Assembly (NCBI GenBank): GCA_029779475.1 | Contig: JAKPAN010000196.1 | Span: 1-57,602 of the forward strand | Source of the DNA: Pseudomonadota bacterium | Lineage (GTDB): Bacteria; Pseudomonadota; Gammaproteobacteria; Xanthomonadales; Rhodanobacteraceae | DNA: 57,602 nucleotides | Reading direction: 5' to 3' | Shown: one piece after another, positions 46,389 to 55,240 of the stretch | Position numbering within the stretch: position 1 is the first letter of the stretch | How the letters are laid out: the number at the start of each line of letters is the position of its first letter | Program-made: the position numbers and the translations under genes | Notes under the pieces: generated by a model | Seen by the model: the letters and a program-made list of their open reading frames with translations, nothing else | Databases searched by the model: none | What the model was told of the DNA's origin: nothing

Positions 46389-47345
46389 TCAATCTCGCGA
46401 TTCGAACGCATCGGCATGTCCGGCGACGTAGCGATGGACGGCTTGAAGCGTCGCATCGTCTTCGATCAGTTCGTGCAGGCGGTCGATCGTCGCGTCGAAT
46501 GCCTTCGCATCCGGGTTCGCGCTTTCCGGATGCGTCGCCCACGCGCGCTCGAACGCGCTCGCAAGCTCGTCGAGTCCGATGCCGCGCAATTGCGCGGCGA
46601 GCGGTTCGCGATAATCCGCGCCGAGATTGTCGAGCGCGGTTTCGACGCCCTCGTTGTCGATTTCCTCGAACGCGTGGAAGATCGTGCACACCGTCGTGTA
46701 GCCGTCCGGCAGCGGCGGCAGCGCGGATTCGTCGTAGTCGACGAGCGCGAGCAGGTGGCCGTAGAGGTATTGCAGCGCGGTCCACAGCACGACGGGGTCG
46801 GCGATTTTCCAGAACCGGACCGGGATGTCCGCTTTCGGTTTCAGCGGAAAAAGTCGATCGCGCAGGAAGTCGTTCAAGCTGTGCAGCGCAGGCACGATCG
46901 CGGCGGGAGCGCCGGAAACATCGTCGGCGGCTGCCAGCGCTTGCGGCGATTCCTGTCGCGCCTTCGCGGCGGCGTCGGCGGAAAACGCGAACGACCATTC
47001 GCCGATCACGCTGCCCGCGCCCTTGGCTTGCAGCGTCAGCACGTCCTGCGGGCTGAACTGTCCGGTAAACGATTTCACCGGGCCATGCGTCGCCTCGACC
47101 AGGCGCGACAGCGACAGGAGCAGCGACGGAATCTCGTACCAGTCGCCGCCGACGACGGCGAGTTCACCGCCTTTCCATTCGATGAGCTCCATGTCGACAC
47201 GGCCGCTCTTGAGCCGCGCCTTGATATGGCCCGTCGCGTGCGACGTGTGGCGGTGCGTATCGGGGAATGCGGGGTCGCGGCGGCAGAAATCGAGCGTGCG
47301 CGCGATCTCGGACAGGATGCCGTCAACGCTGCTTGGCGTTGCCAT
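46389..47345 (-). CDS. Protein of unknown function with DUF4375/DMP19-like tail
   Basis: A 318-residue soluble protein from the ATG at 47345. I cannot place the first 200 residues (DGILSEIARTLDFCRRDPAFPDT, GHIKARLKSGRVDMELIEWKGGELAVVGGDWYE, ...). The part near residues 195-280 (ALQYLYGHLLALVDYDESALPPLPDGYTTVCTIFHAFEEIDNEGVETALDNLGADY, ELASAFERAWATH) resembles the helical DUF4375/DMP19 type domain (E-x-x-N-G-G-F-x-x...A). No signal peptide is present. It is followed on the same strand by the AEC gene and preceded by speE; no function can be given. Confidence 0.6.
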   Translation of the reverse strand: MATPSSVDGILSEIARTLDFCRRDPAFPDTHRHTSHATGHIKARLKSGRVDMELIEWKGGELAVVGGDWYEIPSLLLSLSRLVEATHGPVKSFTGQFSPQDVLTLQAKGAGSVIGEWSFAFSADAAAKARQESPQALAAADDVSGAPAAIVPALHSLNDFLRDRLFPLKPKADIPVRFWKIADPVVLWTALQYLYGHLLALVDYDESALPPLPDGYTTVCTIFHAFEEIDNEGVETALDNLGADYREPLAAQLRGIGLDELASAFERAWATHPESANPDAKAFDATIDRLHELIEDDATLQAVHRYVAGHADAFESRD

Positions 47346-47380
47346 GCCCGGACTCCGGCGGATCGGCGCGCGACGCGGCG

Positions 47381-48247
47381 TTACTCGCCGAACGCCTCGC
47401 GCATGTACGGCGGCAGCGCGAGCGCGGCCTTGTGCGTTTCGACGCAGTAGTAGCGCGTGTCGAACTGGCGCGTCGCCGCGCCGCGTTCGCGGAAGTCGGA
47501 CAGATCCGCGCGCTTGCGCGCCATCGTGCAGCTCCACCAGCCGGTCGGGTAGATCGGCTGCGGGAACAGCAGCGTCTTCACGGTCTGGAAGTCGGCCATG
47601 CGCATCGAGGTGCGCATCGCCTTGATGAGGTCGAGGTGCACGAGCGGCGACTCGCTCTGTTGCACGAGGATGCCGCTCGGGCGCAGCGCGCGGAAGCAGC
47701 TCGCGTAGAACGCGGCGTTGAACAGGCCTTCGGCCGGGCCGACCGGATCGGTCGAGTCGACGATGATCACGTCGATCGATTCCGGCTCCTGCTCGGCCAT
47801 GTACTGGATGCCGTCGATGAACAGCAGTTCCGCGCGCGGATCGTTGTTCGACGCGCATAGCTCGGGGAAATACTGCTCGGCCAGGCGCGTCACGCGCTCG
47901 TCGATCTCGACCTGGACGGCGTGCTCGACTTCCTCGTGCTTGAGCACTTCGCGCAGTGTGCCGCAGTCGCCGCCGCCGATGATGACGACGCGCTTGGCGC
48001 GCGCATGCGTGAACAGCGCCGGGTGCGACATCATCTCGTGGTAGAGGAAGTTGTCGCGCGTGCTGACCATCGTGCAGCCGTCGATGACCATGAGCTTGCC
48101 CCAGTCGGTCGTGTCGTAGATCTCGATCGACTGGAACGGCGTCTGCTCGGCGTGCAGGCGCTCTTTGACGCGCAGGCCGAACGAGGAGCCCGAGCGCGCA
48201 TGCTTCTCGGTGAACCAGAGGTCTTCGGCGGACGAGTCGGCGGTCAT
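47381..48247 (-). CDS. speE: Spermidine synthase
   Basis: A 288-residue aminopropyltransferase that makes spermidine from putrescine and decarboxylated SAM. Motifs are DLWFTEKHARSGSSFGLRVKERLHAEQTPFQSIEIYDTTDWGKLMVIDG (substrate side), FLYHEMMSHPALFTHARAKRVVIIGGGDCGTLREVLKHEEV and VQVEIDERVTRLAEQYFPEL (SAM binding). VIIVDSTDPVGPAEGLF carries the catalytic Asp, and PTGWWSCTMARK is at the end. I start at ATG 48247 since AAGGA sits eight bases before it; ATG 48253 would leave no room. A tandem GAATAAC repeat lies in its leader. It diverges from speA, forming a polyamine pair. Confidence 0.95.
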   Translation of the reverse strand: MTADSSAEDLWFTEKHARSGSSFGLRVKERLHAEQTPFQSIEIYDTTDWGKLMVIDGCTMVSTRDNFLYHEMMSHPALFTHARAKRVVIIGGGDCGTLREVLKHEEVEHAVQVEIDERVTRLAEQYFPELCASNNDPRAELLFIDGIQYMAEQEPESIDVIIVDSTDPVGPAEGLFNAAFYASCFRALRPSGILVQQSESPLVHLDLIKAMRTSMRMADFQTVKTLLFPQPIYPTGWWSCTMARKRADLSDFRERGAATRQFDTRYYCVETHKAALALPPYMREAFGE

Positions 48248-48260
48248 CTTCATTTTCCTT

Positions 48261-48274
48261 GAATAACGAATAAC
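48261..48274. repeat. Tandem 7-base repeat in the speE leader
   Basis: Two abutting copies of GAATAAC (48261-48267 and 48268-48274), in the speE-speA divergent gap and just upstream of the speE ribosome binding site. The bases are AT-rich against a GC-rich background. Possible operator half-sites; no further evidence. Confidence 0.4.
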
Positions 48275-48371
48275 CCGGACTTCACCGGGGCGCGCGATTG
48301 TAGCGGCTCGCCGCGCCATCGACACGCAAGCTTGGTCACGCATCGTTACACTATGCGGCTCACAAGCGTGG

Positions 48372-50267
48372 ATGGAGCGCATCGTGGGCAATTCGCAGTG
48401 GAACATCGACGCGGCGCGCCACGCCTGGGCCGTGCCGCACTGGAGCGAAGGCTATGTCGACGTCGGCAACGGCGGCGCGCTCGTCGTGCGGCCGCGCCGC
48501 GACGACGGCCCGGCGCTGTCGCTGCCGGCGATCGTCGACAAGGCCGTCGCGGGCGGCGCGCGCCTGCCGCTGCTCGTGCGCTTCGCCGACATCCTGCTCG
48601 ATCGCCGCGAACGCCTGCAGCGCGCGTTCGCGCAGGCGATGCGCGACTGGGACTACGGCGGTGGCTACACGCTGATCTATCCGATCAAGGTCAATCAGCA
48701 GCAGAACGTTGCCGGGGCGCTGGCCGAAACCGGCCAGGAAGGTTTCGGTCTCGAAGCCGGGTCGAAACCCGAACTCATGGCCGTGCTCGCGCTGGCCAAG
48801 CCGGGCAGCACGGTGATCTGCAATGGCTACAAGGATCGCGAGTACATCCGCCTCGCGCTGATCGGGCGCAAGCTCGGCCTCGACATCTTCATCGTCGTCG
48901 AGAAACCGTCGGAACTGCGCCACGTCATCGAGGAATCGCACGCGCTCGGCGTCGAGCCGCTGCTCGGCGTGCGCATGCGCCTGAAGAGCCTCGGCGCGGG
49001 CAAATGGCAGAACTCCGGCGGCGACAAGGCCAAGTTCGGCCTCACGCCGCGCCAGCTGCTCACGCTGCTCGACGAACTGAAGGCGGCGAATCTTTCGCAC
49101 ACGTTGAAACTCCTGCATTTCCACATGGGTTCGCAGATGTCGAACGTGCGCGACATCGCCAACGGCATGCGCGAAGCGGTGCGCTATTTCGTCGAACTCT
49201 CGCGCCTCGGTCATTCGATCACGCACATGGACGTCGGCGGCGGCCTCGGCGTCGACTACGAAGGCACGCGCTCGCGTTCGGATTGCTCGATCAACTACGG
49301 CCTCGGCGAATACGCGTCCGCGATCGTCGGCGCGCTGTCCGATGCCTGTGCCGCACACGGCTTGAAAGCGCCGCGCATCCTCACCGAGTCCGGCCGTGCG
49401 CTGACCGCGCACCACGCCGTGCTTGTCGTCAACGTCAGCGAGATCGAAGCCGCGCCGCTCGGCGCGCTGCCGCCCCCGCGCGAGGACGAACCGGCCGTGC
49501 TGCGCCGCCTGCGCGAAGTGCATGCCGAGATCGACCGCACGCCGCCGACCGAGTCCTACCACGAGGCGCAATACCAGCTCGCCGAAGGCTATTCGCTGTA
49601 CGGGCTCGGCCAGCTCTCGCTCGCCGATCGCGCCGAACTCGACGACCTCTACTACGCGATCGTCAACGCCGTGCGCGAGCGCCTCAAGCCCGAAGAGCGC
49701 GTGCATCGCCAGGTGCTCGACGAGATCGCCGAAACGCTCGTGGACAAGTATTTCGTGAATTTCTCGGTGTTCGAGTCGATTCCCGACGTGTGGGCGATCG
49801 ACCAGGTCTTCCCGATCGTGCCGATCGAGCGCCTCGACGAAGCGCCCGATCGCCGCGGCGTCATCGCCGACCTCACCTGCGATTCCGACGGCCGCATCGA
49901 CCGCTACGTCGAAGCCGACGGCGTCGACGTCAGCCTGCCGCTGCACGCGCCGCACGCGGATGCGCCGTACCGGCTCGGCATCTTCATGGTCGGCGCATAC
50001 CAGGAGACGCTCGGCGACATCCACAACCTGTTTGGCGACACCGACGCGGTCAACGTCAAGCTCGACGGCGACGGCTACGTGTTCCAGCACACGCGCCGCG
50101 GCGACAGCACCGACCTCATGCTCGACTACGTCGGCTACGACCTCGGCGCGTTGCGCGCGGCCTACGACACCAAGATCGCCGCCGCGGGCCTCGCTGGCGA
50201 AGAAGCCAAGCGCCTGCGCGACACGCTGGAAGCCGGGCTCACCGGTTACACCTACCTCGCGGACTGA
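48372..50267 (+). CDS. speA: Biosynthetic arginine decarboxylase
   Basis: A 631-residue PLP enzyme that turns arginine into agmatine, starting polyamine synthesis. The fold-III decarboxylase features are GGYTLIYPIKVNQQQNVAGAL (PLP lysine), GLEAGSKPELMAVLAL, LLHFHMGSQMSNVRDIANGMRE, MDVGGGLGVDYEGTRSRSDCSINYGLGEYA, ILTESGRALTAHHAVLV, and late FMVGAYQETLGDIHNLFGDTDAV. It is full length; ATG 48372. It is divergent from speE, and a nearby agmatinase gene (speB) would be expected elsewhere. A weak -10 like TACACT lies at 48347-48352. Confidence 0.97.
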   Translation: MERIVGNSQWNIDAARHAWAVPHWSEGYVDVGNGGALVVRPRRDDGPALSLPAIVDKAVAGGARLPLLVRFADILLDRRERLQRAFAQAMRDWDYGGGYTLIYPIKVNQQQNVAGALAETGQEGFGLEAGSKPELMAVLALAKPGSTVICNGYKDREYIRLALIGRKLGLDIFIVVEKPSELRHVIEESHALGVEPLLGVRMRLKSLGAGKWQNSGGDKAKFGLTPRQLLTLLDELKAANLSHTLKLLHFHMGSQMSNVRDIANGMREAVRYFVELSRLGHSITHMDVGGGLGVDYEGTRSRSDCSINYGLGEYASAIVGALSDACAAHGLKAPRILTESGRALTAHHAVLVVNVSEIEAAPLGALPPPREDEPAVLRRLREVHAEIDRTPPTESYHEAQYQLAEGYSLYGLGQLSLADRAELDDLYYAIVNAVRERLKPEERVHRQVLDEIAETLVDKYFVNFSVFESIPDVWAIDQVFPIVPIERLDEAPDRRGVIADLTCDSDGRIDRYVEADGVDVSLPLHAPHADAPYRLGIFMVGAYQETLGDIHNLFGDTDAVNVKLDGDGYVFQHTRRGDSTDLMLDYVGYDLGALRAAYDTKIAAAGLAGEEAKRLRDTLEAGLTGYTYLAD

Positions 50268-50272
50268 AAACG

Positions 50273-51154
50273 ATGTTCGATACCAACGACACCAATATCC
50301 GTGCCGGTTTCATCGGCCTCGGCGCGATGGGCCTGCCGATGGCCGGCCACCTCGCGCGCGCCGGCCTGCTCTGCGCGGTGTGGAATCGCACGCCTGCGAA
50401 AGCGATGGAAGCGGCGCGGGAATTCGGCGTCGCCGCGCCGGCGGAAGTCGCCGAACTCGCGCGTGAGTGCAAGGTCATCGCGCTGTGCGTGCCGGCCGAC
50501 GGCGACGTGCTCGAACTGGCCAGCATCATCGCCGCGAACGCGAAATCCGGCACCGTCGTCGTCGATCACTCGACCGTATCGTCGGTGACCGCGAAAGCCG
50601 CGCATGCGGCGCTCGCCGCACATGGCATCGCCTTCATCGATGCGCCCGTTTCGGGCGGCGTCGAAGGCGCGAAGAACGGCAGGTTGTCGGTGATGGTCGG
50701 CGGCGACGCGGATGCGCTCGTGCGCGTGCGGCCCGTGCTCGACTGCTACGGCGCGAAGATCAACCACATGGGCGCGGTCGGCGCCGGCCAGAACACGAAG
50801 GCCGTCAACCAGGTGCTCGTCGCCGGCATTGCGCAGGCCGTTTGCGAGGGACTCGCGCTGTCGGAAAAGCTCGGACTCGATCCGCAGACGCTGCTGCCGA
50901 CGCTCGGTGCCGGCGCGGCCGGCAACTGGTTCCTCGAAAAACGCGGCGCCACGATGCTGGCCGACGAATTCAAGGTCGGCTTCAAGCTCGCGTTGCTGCA
51001 CAAGGATCTCAAGATCGTGCGCGAACTCGCGCGCGACGCGGGCACGGATCGCTCGGTCATCGAGAAATCGCTGTCGGACTACGCAGTGCTCATCGCGCAG
51101 GGCCACGGCGACGACGACATCTCCGCGCTGATCCGGCTCAAGCGCAAAGGCTGA
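50273..51154 (+). CDS. NAD(P)-dependent beta-hydroxyacid dehydrogenase
   Basis: A 293-residue oxidoreductase of the 3-hydroxyisobutyrate/tartronate-semialdehyde reductase family. Signatures are AGFIGLGAMGLPMAGHLARAGL (NAD binding), VVDHSTVSSVTAKAAH, FIDAPVSGGVEGAKNGRLSVMVGG (substrate-binding DAPVSGG), GAGQNTKAVNQVLVAG with the catalytic Lys (GxGxxxKxxNQ), and FKLALLHKDLKIVRELA (KDL). It starts at ATG 50273, five bases after speA's stop, so it is likely in the speA operon. Substrate cannot be given; garR/mmsB are the relatives. Cytoplasmic. Confidence 0.9.
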   Translation: MFDTNDTNIRAGFIGLGAMGLPMAGHLARAGLLCAVWNRTPAKAMEAAREFGVAAPAEVAELARECKVIALCVPADGDVLELASIIAANAKSGTVVVDHSTVSSVTAKAAHAALAAHGIAFIDAPVSGGVEGAKNGRLSVMVGGDADALVRVRPVLDCYGAKINHMGAVGAGQNTKAVNQVLVAGIAQAVCEGLALSEKLGLDPQTLLPTLGAGAAGNWFLEKRGATMLADEFKVGFKLALLHKDLKIVRELARDAGTDRSVIEKSLSDYAVLIAQGHGDDDISALIRLKRKG

Positions 51155-51230
51155 ACGGTGTGCGCGGCGCCCGCGTTCGCCGCGCCGCGAAGTGCTACAA
51201 CGGCCGTCCGTCCCCTGGGAGGTCGCCGTC

Positions 51231-52787
51231 ATGCAAGCATCGCGTTGGATCGGATCATTCCTGGCCGCGTTCGCGGCCTGCGCCGCGCATGCGGCGATCA
51301 CGCCGGCGGATCTGCATCTGGAGCGTTGGCCAACGTCTGCGACGACATTCAGCCAGCCGATCGCGATCCGCCACGCCAATGACGGCAGCGGGCGCGTTTT
51401 CGTCATCGAGCGCTGCAGCGCGATCCGCATCGTCAAGAACGGCGCGCTGCTCGCGACGCCGTTCTTGTCGCTGACGCCGAGTTGCGGCGGAGAACAGGGC
51501 ATCCTCGGCCTCGCGTTCGATCCCGACTACGCGAACAACGGCACGTTCTACGTGACCTACACCGCGCCGTCGACCGATCCCAGGCTCGGCGCGACCGCCG
51601 ATCAGGTACTCGCGCGCTACACGGTGTCGGCGAATCCCGACGTCGCCAATCCGACGGGCACGGTGATCCTGCGCGTGCCCGACATCGCCAACAACCACAA
51701 CGGCGGCGACCTGCATTTCGATGCACAGGGCTACATCAACTGGTCGATGGGTGACGGCGGCGTGCAGGGCGATCCGAACGGATTCGCGCAATGCACGGGC
51801 CGCAAGAAGGCCGACAACACACCGGGCACTTGCCATACGACCACGGGCAGCGGGCCGACGTATTACCTGCTCGGCAAGATCATCCGTTTGGACGTCCATC
51901 ACTCGACCGCGTCGGCGCCCGCGAACTTCTGCGGCGCGACGGCGGGACAGGCGGCGCCGTACGCGATTCCACCGGGCAATCCGTTCGCGGACGCGGCGCA
52001 GTATCCGAACGAATGCGCGGAAATCTTCAACTGGGGTTTCCGCAATCCGTTCCGTTTCAGCATCGACCGGCAAACCGGCGACATGCTGATCGGCGACGTC
52101 GGCCAGAACAAGTACGAAGAAATCGACTTCCAGCCGGCGGCGAGCGCGGGCCAGAATTTCCAGTGGAATGCCTGCGAAGGCTTGCACACCTATCCGGGCG
52201 GCGCCTCGGGTTGTTCGGGCCCGAGCGGCAGCGTGCCGCCGAAGATCGAGATGTCGCATTCGGGCGACGGCGTCTGCGCGATCGTCGGCGGCAACGTCTA
52301 TCGCGGGCCGATCATCCCGTTGCGCGGGCAATACCTGTTCAGCGACTACTGCACGGGCGTGATCTACGTCGTCGCCAATCCCGATCCCCCGTTGGCGATG
52401 TGGACGCGCGAAACGCTTGCCGGCACGCCGTCGATGTCGGCCTACGCATTCGGCGAGGACGACGAGGGCAATCTCTACGTCGCCGATGGCGGCGGCAAGG
52501 TGTATCGATTCGCCTCGGCGCAGACCGGCACGATGTTCACCGTCACGCCCGCGCCCGGCCCGCACGGTTCGATGACGCCGTCGACGCCGCAGACCGTGCC
52601 CGAAAACGGCACGATCGGCTTTACCGTGACGCCCGATCCGAATTACGCGATCGACACCGTCGGCGGTTGCGGCGTCACCTTGACCGGCAGCACCTACACG
52701 ACCGCGCCGGTCACCGCCGACTGCACGGTGGCGGCGACGTTCAAGCCGGACGACATCATTTTCGCGGACGGTTTCGACGGCGCGTGA
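51231..52787 (+). CDS. Secreted PQQ-type sugar dehydrogenase with InlB_B-like tail
   Basis: A 518-residue exported protein, start ATG 51231 (GGGAGG ribosome binding site) with signal MQASRWIGSFLAAFAACAAHA. The body is a six-bladed beta-propeller of the glucose/sorbosone dehydrogenase (Asd/YliI-type) family: FSQPIAIRHANDGSGRVFVIERCSAIRIV, EQGILGLAFDPDYANNGTFYVTYTA, NHNGGDLHFDAQGYINWSMGDGGVQGDP, FNWGFRNPFRFSIDRQTGDMLIGDVGQ. A C-terminal domain (TVTPAPGPHGSMTPSTPQTV to CTVAATF) resembles the InlB_B/bacterial repeat-2 fold. It ends DDIIFADGFDGA, a motif shared with another protein in this window. Sugar substrate unknown. Confidence 0.88.
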   Translation: MQASRWIGSFLAAFAACAAHAAITPADLHLERWPTSATTFSQPIAIRHANDGSGRVFVIERCSAIRIVKNGALLATPFLSLTPSCGGEQGILGLAFDPDYANNGTFYVTYTAPSTDPRLGATADQVLARYTVSANPDVANPTGTVILRVPDIANNHNGGDLHFDAQGYINWSMGDGGVQGDPNGFAQCTGRKKADNTPGTCHTTTGSGPTYYLLGKIIRLDVHHSTASAPANFCGATAGQAAPYAIPPGNPFADAAQYPNECAEIFNWGFRNPFRFSIDRQTGDMLIGDVGQNKYEEIDFQPAASAGQNFQWNACEGLHTYPGGASGCSGPSGSVPPKIEMSHSGDGVCAIVGGNVYRGPIIPLRGQYLFSDYCTGVIYVVANPDPPLAMWTRETLAGTPSMSAYAFGEDDEGNLYVADGGGKVYRFASAQTGTMFTVTPAPGPHGSMTPSTPQTVPENGTIGFTVTPDPNYAIDTVGGCGVTLTGSTYTTAPVTADCTVAATFKPDDIIFADGFDGA

Positions 52788-52798
52788 GGGACGCGCGA

Positions 52799-52822
52799 AG
52801 CCGGGGCGTCACTGCCCCGGCT
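52799..52822. terminator. Hairpin between convergent genes
   Basis: Perfect 9-base stem AGCCGGGGC/GCCCCGGCT around a six-base loop, between the genes ending at 52787 (+) and 52809 (-); the reverse gene's stop lies within the hairpin. No T run, so a weak or Rho-assisted terminator. Confidence 0.5.
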
Positions 52823-53456
52823 GTTCCTTCAGCGCGATCGCGCTGATGCCGTTGTCGGACAGCGCGCGCTTGGCGGTTTCGAGCTCGCTCGCGCTCGCGT
52901 ACGGGCCCACGCGCACGCGATGCCAGGTCTTGCCGTTGATCGTGACCGGCATGATCTGCGCGCTGAAGCCGGCGAGCGCGAGTTTCGCTTTCGCTTCGTC
53001 GGCGGCCTTCGGCTCCGGATAGGAGCCGGTCTGCAGGATGTAGCGGCCGCCCGCGGTCGGATTCGGCGCCGCACCCGGCGGCAATGCCGGGGCGCTCGGC
53101 GTCGCGCTCGGTGTGTTCGCGGCCGCGGCCGCCGCCGCGCGTGCCTGTTGCTCGGCTTTCGCCTTCGCCGACAGTTCCGCGTCGGGAATCACGACTTCGG
53201 CCTCCGGCAGCACCTGATAGAAGTCGTAGTTCTTCTTCGGCTTCGCTTCCGCGACGGGCGGTTCGCTTTCCTTCGGCGCGGTCGCCTGCGGGTTGGGCTG
53301 CGGCGTATCCTTCTTGCGCAACAGCGGCAGCCAATCCTTGGCGAACACGAGCGCCATCAGCGCCGCGCCGATCAGGATGCCGCCGAGCAGCCACTTCCAG
53401 CCCGCACTTTGGTCGCCGCCGCGCGTGGCCTGGCGTCCGTTCTTCTTCGCTGCCAT
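52809..53456 (-). CDS. SPOR-domain membrane protein
   Basis: A 215-residue bitopic protein: short cytoplasmic start, one membrane helix (WLLGGILIGAALMALVFA, about residues 22-39), a periplasmic Pro/Ala/Lys-rich linker and a C-terminal SPOR domain (GGRYILQTGSYPEPKAADEAKAKLALAGFSAQIMPV, HRVRVGPYASASELETAKRALSDNGISAIAL). SPOR domains bind denuded glycan strands of septal peptidoglycan, so it probably localises to the division site, like FtsN or DedD. It overlaps argS by one base (TGATG), a conserved argS-SPOR arrangement in proteobacteria. Confidence 0.93.
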   Translation of the reverse strand: MAAKKNGRQATRGGDQSAGWKWLLGGILIGAALMALVFAKDWLPLLRKKDTPQPNPQATAPKESEPPVAEAKPKKNYDFYQVLPEAEVVIPDAELSAKAKAEQQARAAAAAAANTPSATPSAPALPPGAAPNPTAGGRYILQTGSYPEPKAADEAKAKLALAGFSAQIMPVTINGKTWHRVRVGPYASASELETAKRALSDNGISAIALKEQPGQ

Positions 53457-55141
53457 CACATGCTCTCCGGCGCCGAGACGCCCAACAGGTCGAGTCCGTT
53501 CGCCAGCACCTGCCGCACCGCCGCGGCGAGCGCGAGGCGCGCGTCGCGCAGGTCGGCGTCGTCGACGAGGAACTGGCTCGTGTTGTACCAGCCGTGGAAC
53601 GCGGCGGCGAGTTCGCGCAGGTACGTCGCGATGAGATGCGGCTCGAGGCTCGCGCCCGCGGCTTCGACGACTTCCCCGTAGCGCGACAGTTCGCTCATGA
53701 CGACCTGCTCGGCTTCGCCGTCGAGGCGATCGAGTTTCGCGAGGCCGTTGTCGCGGCTCCACTCCAGCCTGCGTTCGCCGAGTTGGCGCATCACGCTGGC
53801 GACGCGCGCATGCGCGTACTGCACGTAGTAGACCGGGTTGTCGTTGGTCTGCGCGCGGGCGAGGTCGATGTCGAAGACGAGCTGCGAATCGCTCTTGCGC
53901 GCGATCAGGAACCAGCGCGTCGCGTCGCGGCCGACTTCGTCGATGAGGTCGCGCAAGGTGACGTAGCTGCCGGCGCGCTTGGAAATCTTCACTTCCTCGC
54001 CGCCGCGCATGACGGTGACCATCTGATGCAGCACGTATTCCGGCCAGCCCTTCGGGATGCCGCAATCGAGCGCTTGCAAACCGGCCTTCACGCGCGCGAG
54101 CGAGCCGTGATGGTCGGAACCGAGTTCGGTGATCGCGCGCTCGTAGCCGCGCTGCCATTTGCTGAGGTGGTAGGCGACGTCGGGCACGAAATACGTGTAC
54201 GTGCCGTCGGACTTGCGCATGACGCGGTCCTTGTCGTCGCCGAAATCGGTCGTGCGCAGCCACAGCGCGCCGCCTTCCTCGTAGGTGTGGCCGTGCGCGA
54301 CGAGTTCGCGCACGGTTTCCTCGACCTTGCCGTCGGCGTAGAGCGAGCTTTCGAGAAAGTAGACGTCGAAGCCGACGCCGAATGCGGCGAGATCCGCGTT
54401 CTGCTCGCGGCGCAGCCAGGCCACGGCGAAGCGGCGGATCGCGTCGAGGTCGTGCGCGTCCTTCGCGCCGACGACCGCGTGGCCGTCGACTTCGACGCTC
54501 GCGCCGTCGAGATAGGCCTGCGCGACGTCCTTGATGTAGTCGCCGCGATAGCCGTCTGCGGGCCAGCCTGCGTCGTCCGGGCCTTTGCCGAGCGCGCGCG
54601 CCTGCACCGAGATCGCGAGGTTGTCGATCTGCGCGCCGGCGTCGTTGTAGTAGAACTCGCGCTTGACGTTCCAGCCGTTCGCGCCGAGTACGCGCGCGAT
54701 GCAGTCGCCGATCGCCGCCGCGCGGCCGTGGCCGACATGCAGCGGGCCGGTCGGGTTCGCCGACACGTATTCGACGCCGGCCGTGTGGCCGCCGCCCGCC
54801 TTGCCGCTGCCGTAGCAGCGGCCCTGCGCGAAGACGCGCTGCACTTCCGCGTGATACGCGGCCGGGCTCAGGAAGAAATTGATGAAGCCGGGCCCGGCGA
54901 TCTCGACCTTCGCAATGCCGGCGTCGGCGGGCAGCGCGGCGACGAGCGCGGCGGCGAGGTCGCGCGGCTTCTTGCCCGCCAGCTTGGCGAGCAGCAGCGC
55001 GGCATTGGTCGCGAAGTCGCCGTGGTCGCGGCTCTTGGTGCGTTCGATGACGAACGCGGGCGCGTCACCGGCTGGCAGCGTGCCGTCCGCGCGCAGCGCG
55101 TCGAGCGCGCGAAGGACGAGGGAATGCAGGGAATCTTTCAA
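53456..55141 (-). CDS. argS: Arginyl-tRNA synthetase
   Basis: A 561-residue class I synthetase that charges tRNA-Arg. Motifs are the N-terminal Add1 domain ([37 protein letters not shown]), the HIGH-like signature in [25 protein letters not shown], the KMSK-like region [22 protein letters not shown], and the ending [22 protein letters not shown]-like anticodon-binding domain. Length fits the family (about 560-590). ATG 55141; argS overlaps the downstream SPOR gene by one base, implying coupled translation. Confidence 0.97.
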   Translation of the reverse strand: MKDSLHSLVLRALDALRADGTLPAGDAPAFVIERTKSRDHGDFATNAALLLAKLAGKKPRDLAAALVAALPADAGIAKVEIAGPGFINFFLSPAAYHAEVQRVFAQGRCYGSGKAGGGHTAGVEYVSANPTGPLHVGHGRAAAIGDCIARVLGANGWNVKREFYYNDAGAQIDNLAISVQARALGKGPDDAGWPADGYRGDYIKDVAQAYLDGASVEVDGHAVVGAKDAHDLDAIRRFAVAWLRREQNADLAAFGVGFDVYFLESSLYADGKVEETVRELVAHGHTYEEGGALWLRTTDFGDDKDRVMRKSDGTYTYFVPDVAYHLSKWQRGYERAITELGSDHHGSLARVKAGLQALDCGIPKGWPEYVLHQMVTVMRGGEEVKISKRAGSYVTLRDLIDEVGRDATRWFLIARKSDSQLVFDIDLARAQTNDNPVYYVQYAHARVASVMRQLGERRLEWSRDNGLAKLDRLDGEAEQVVMSELSRYGEVVEAAGASLEPHLIATYLRELAAAFHGWYNTSQFLVDDADLRDARLALAAAVRQVLANGLDLLGVSAPESM

Positions 55142-55240
55142 GGACGGTCATCGGAAAAACGGGGCCGCCTATTGTACGGCCTGCACTGCGGCGCGGTGCG
55201 TGGGCCCGCGCGTGAACAGGCGTGGCGAGCCGGGCATTCG

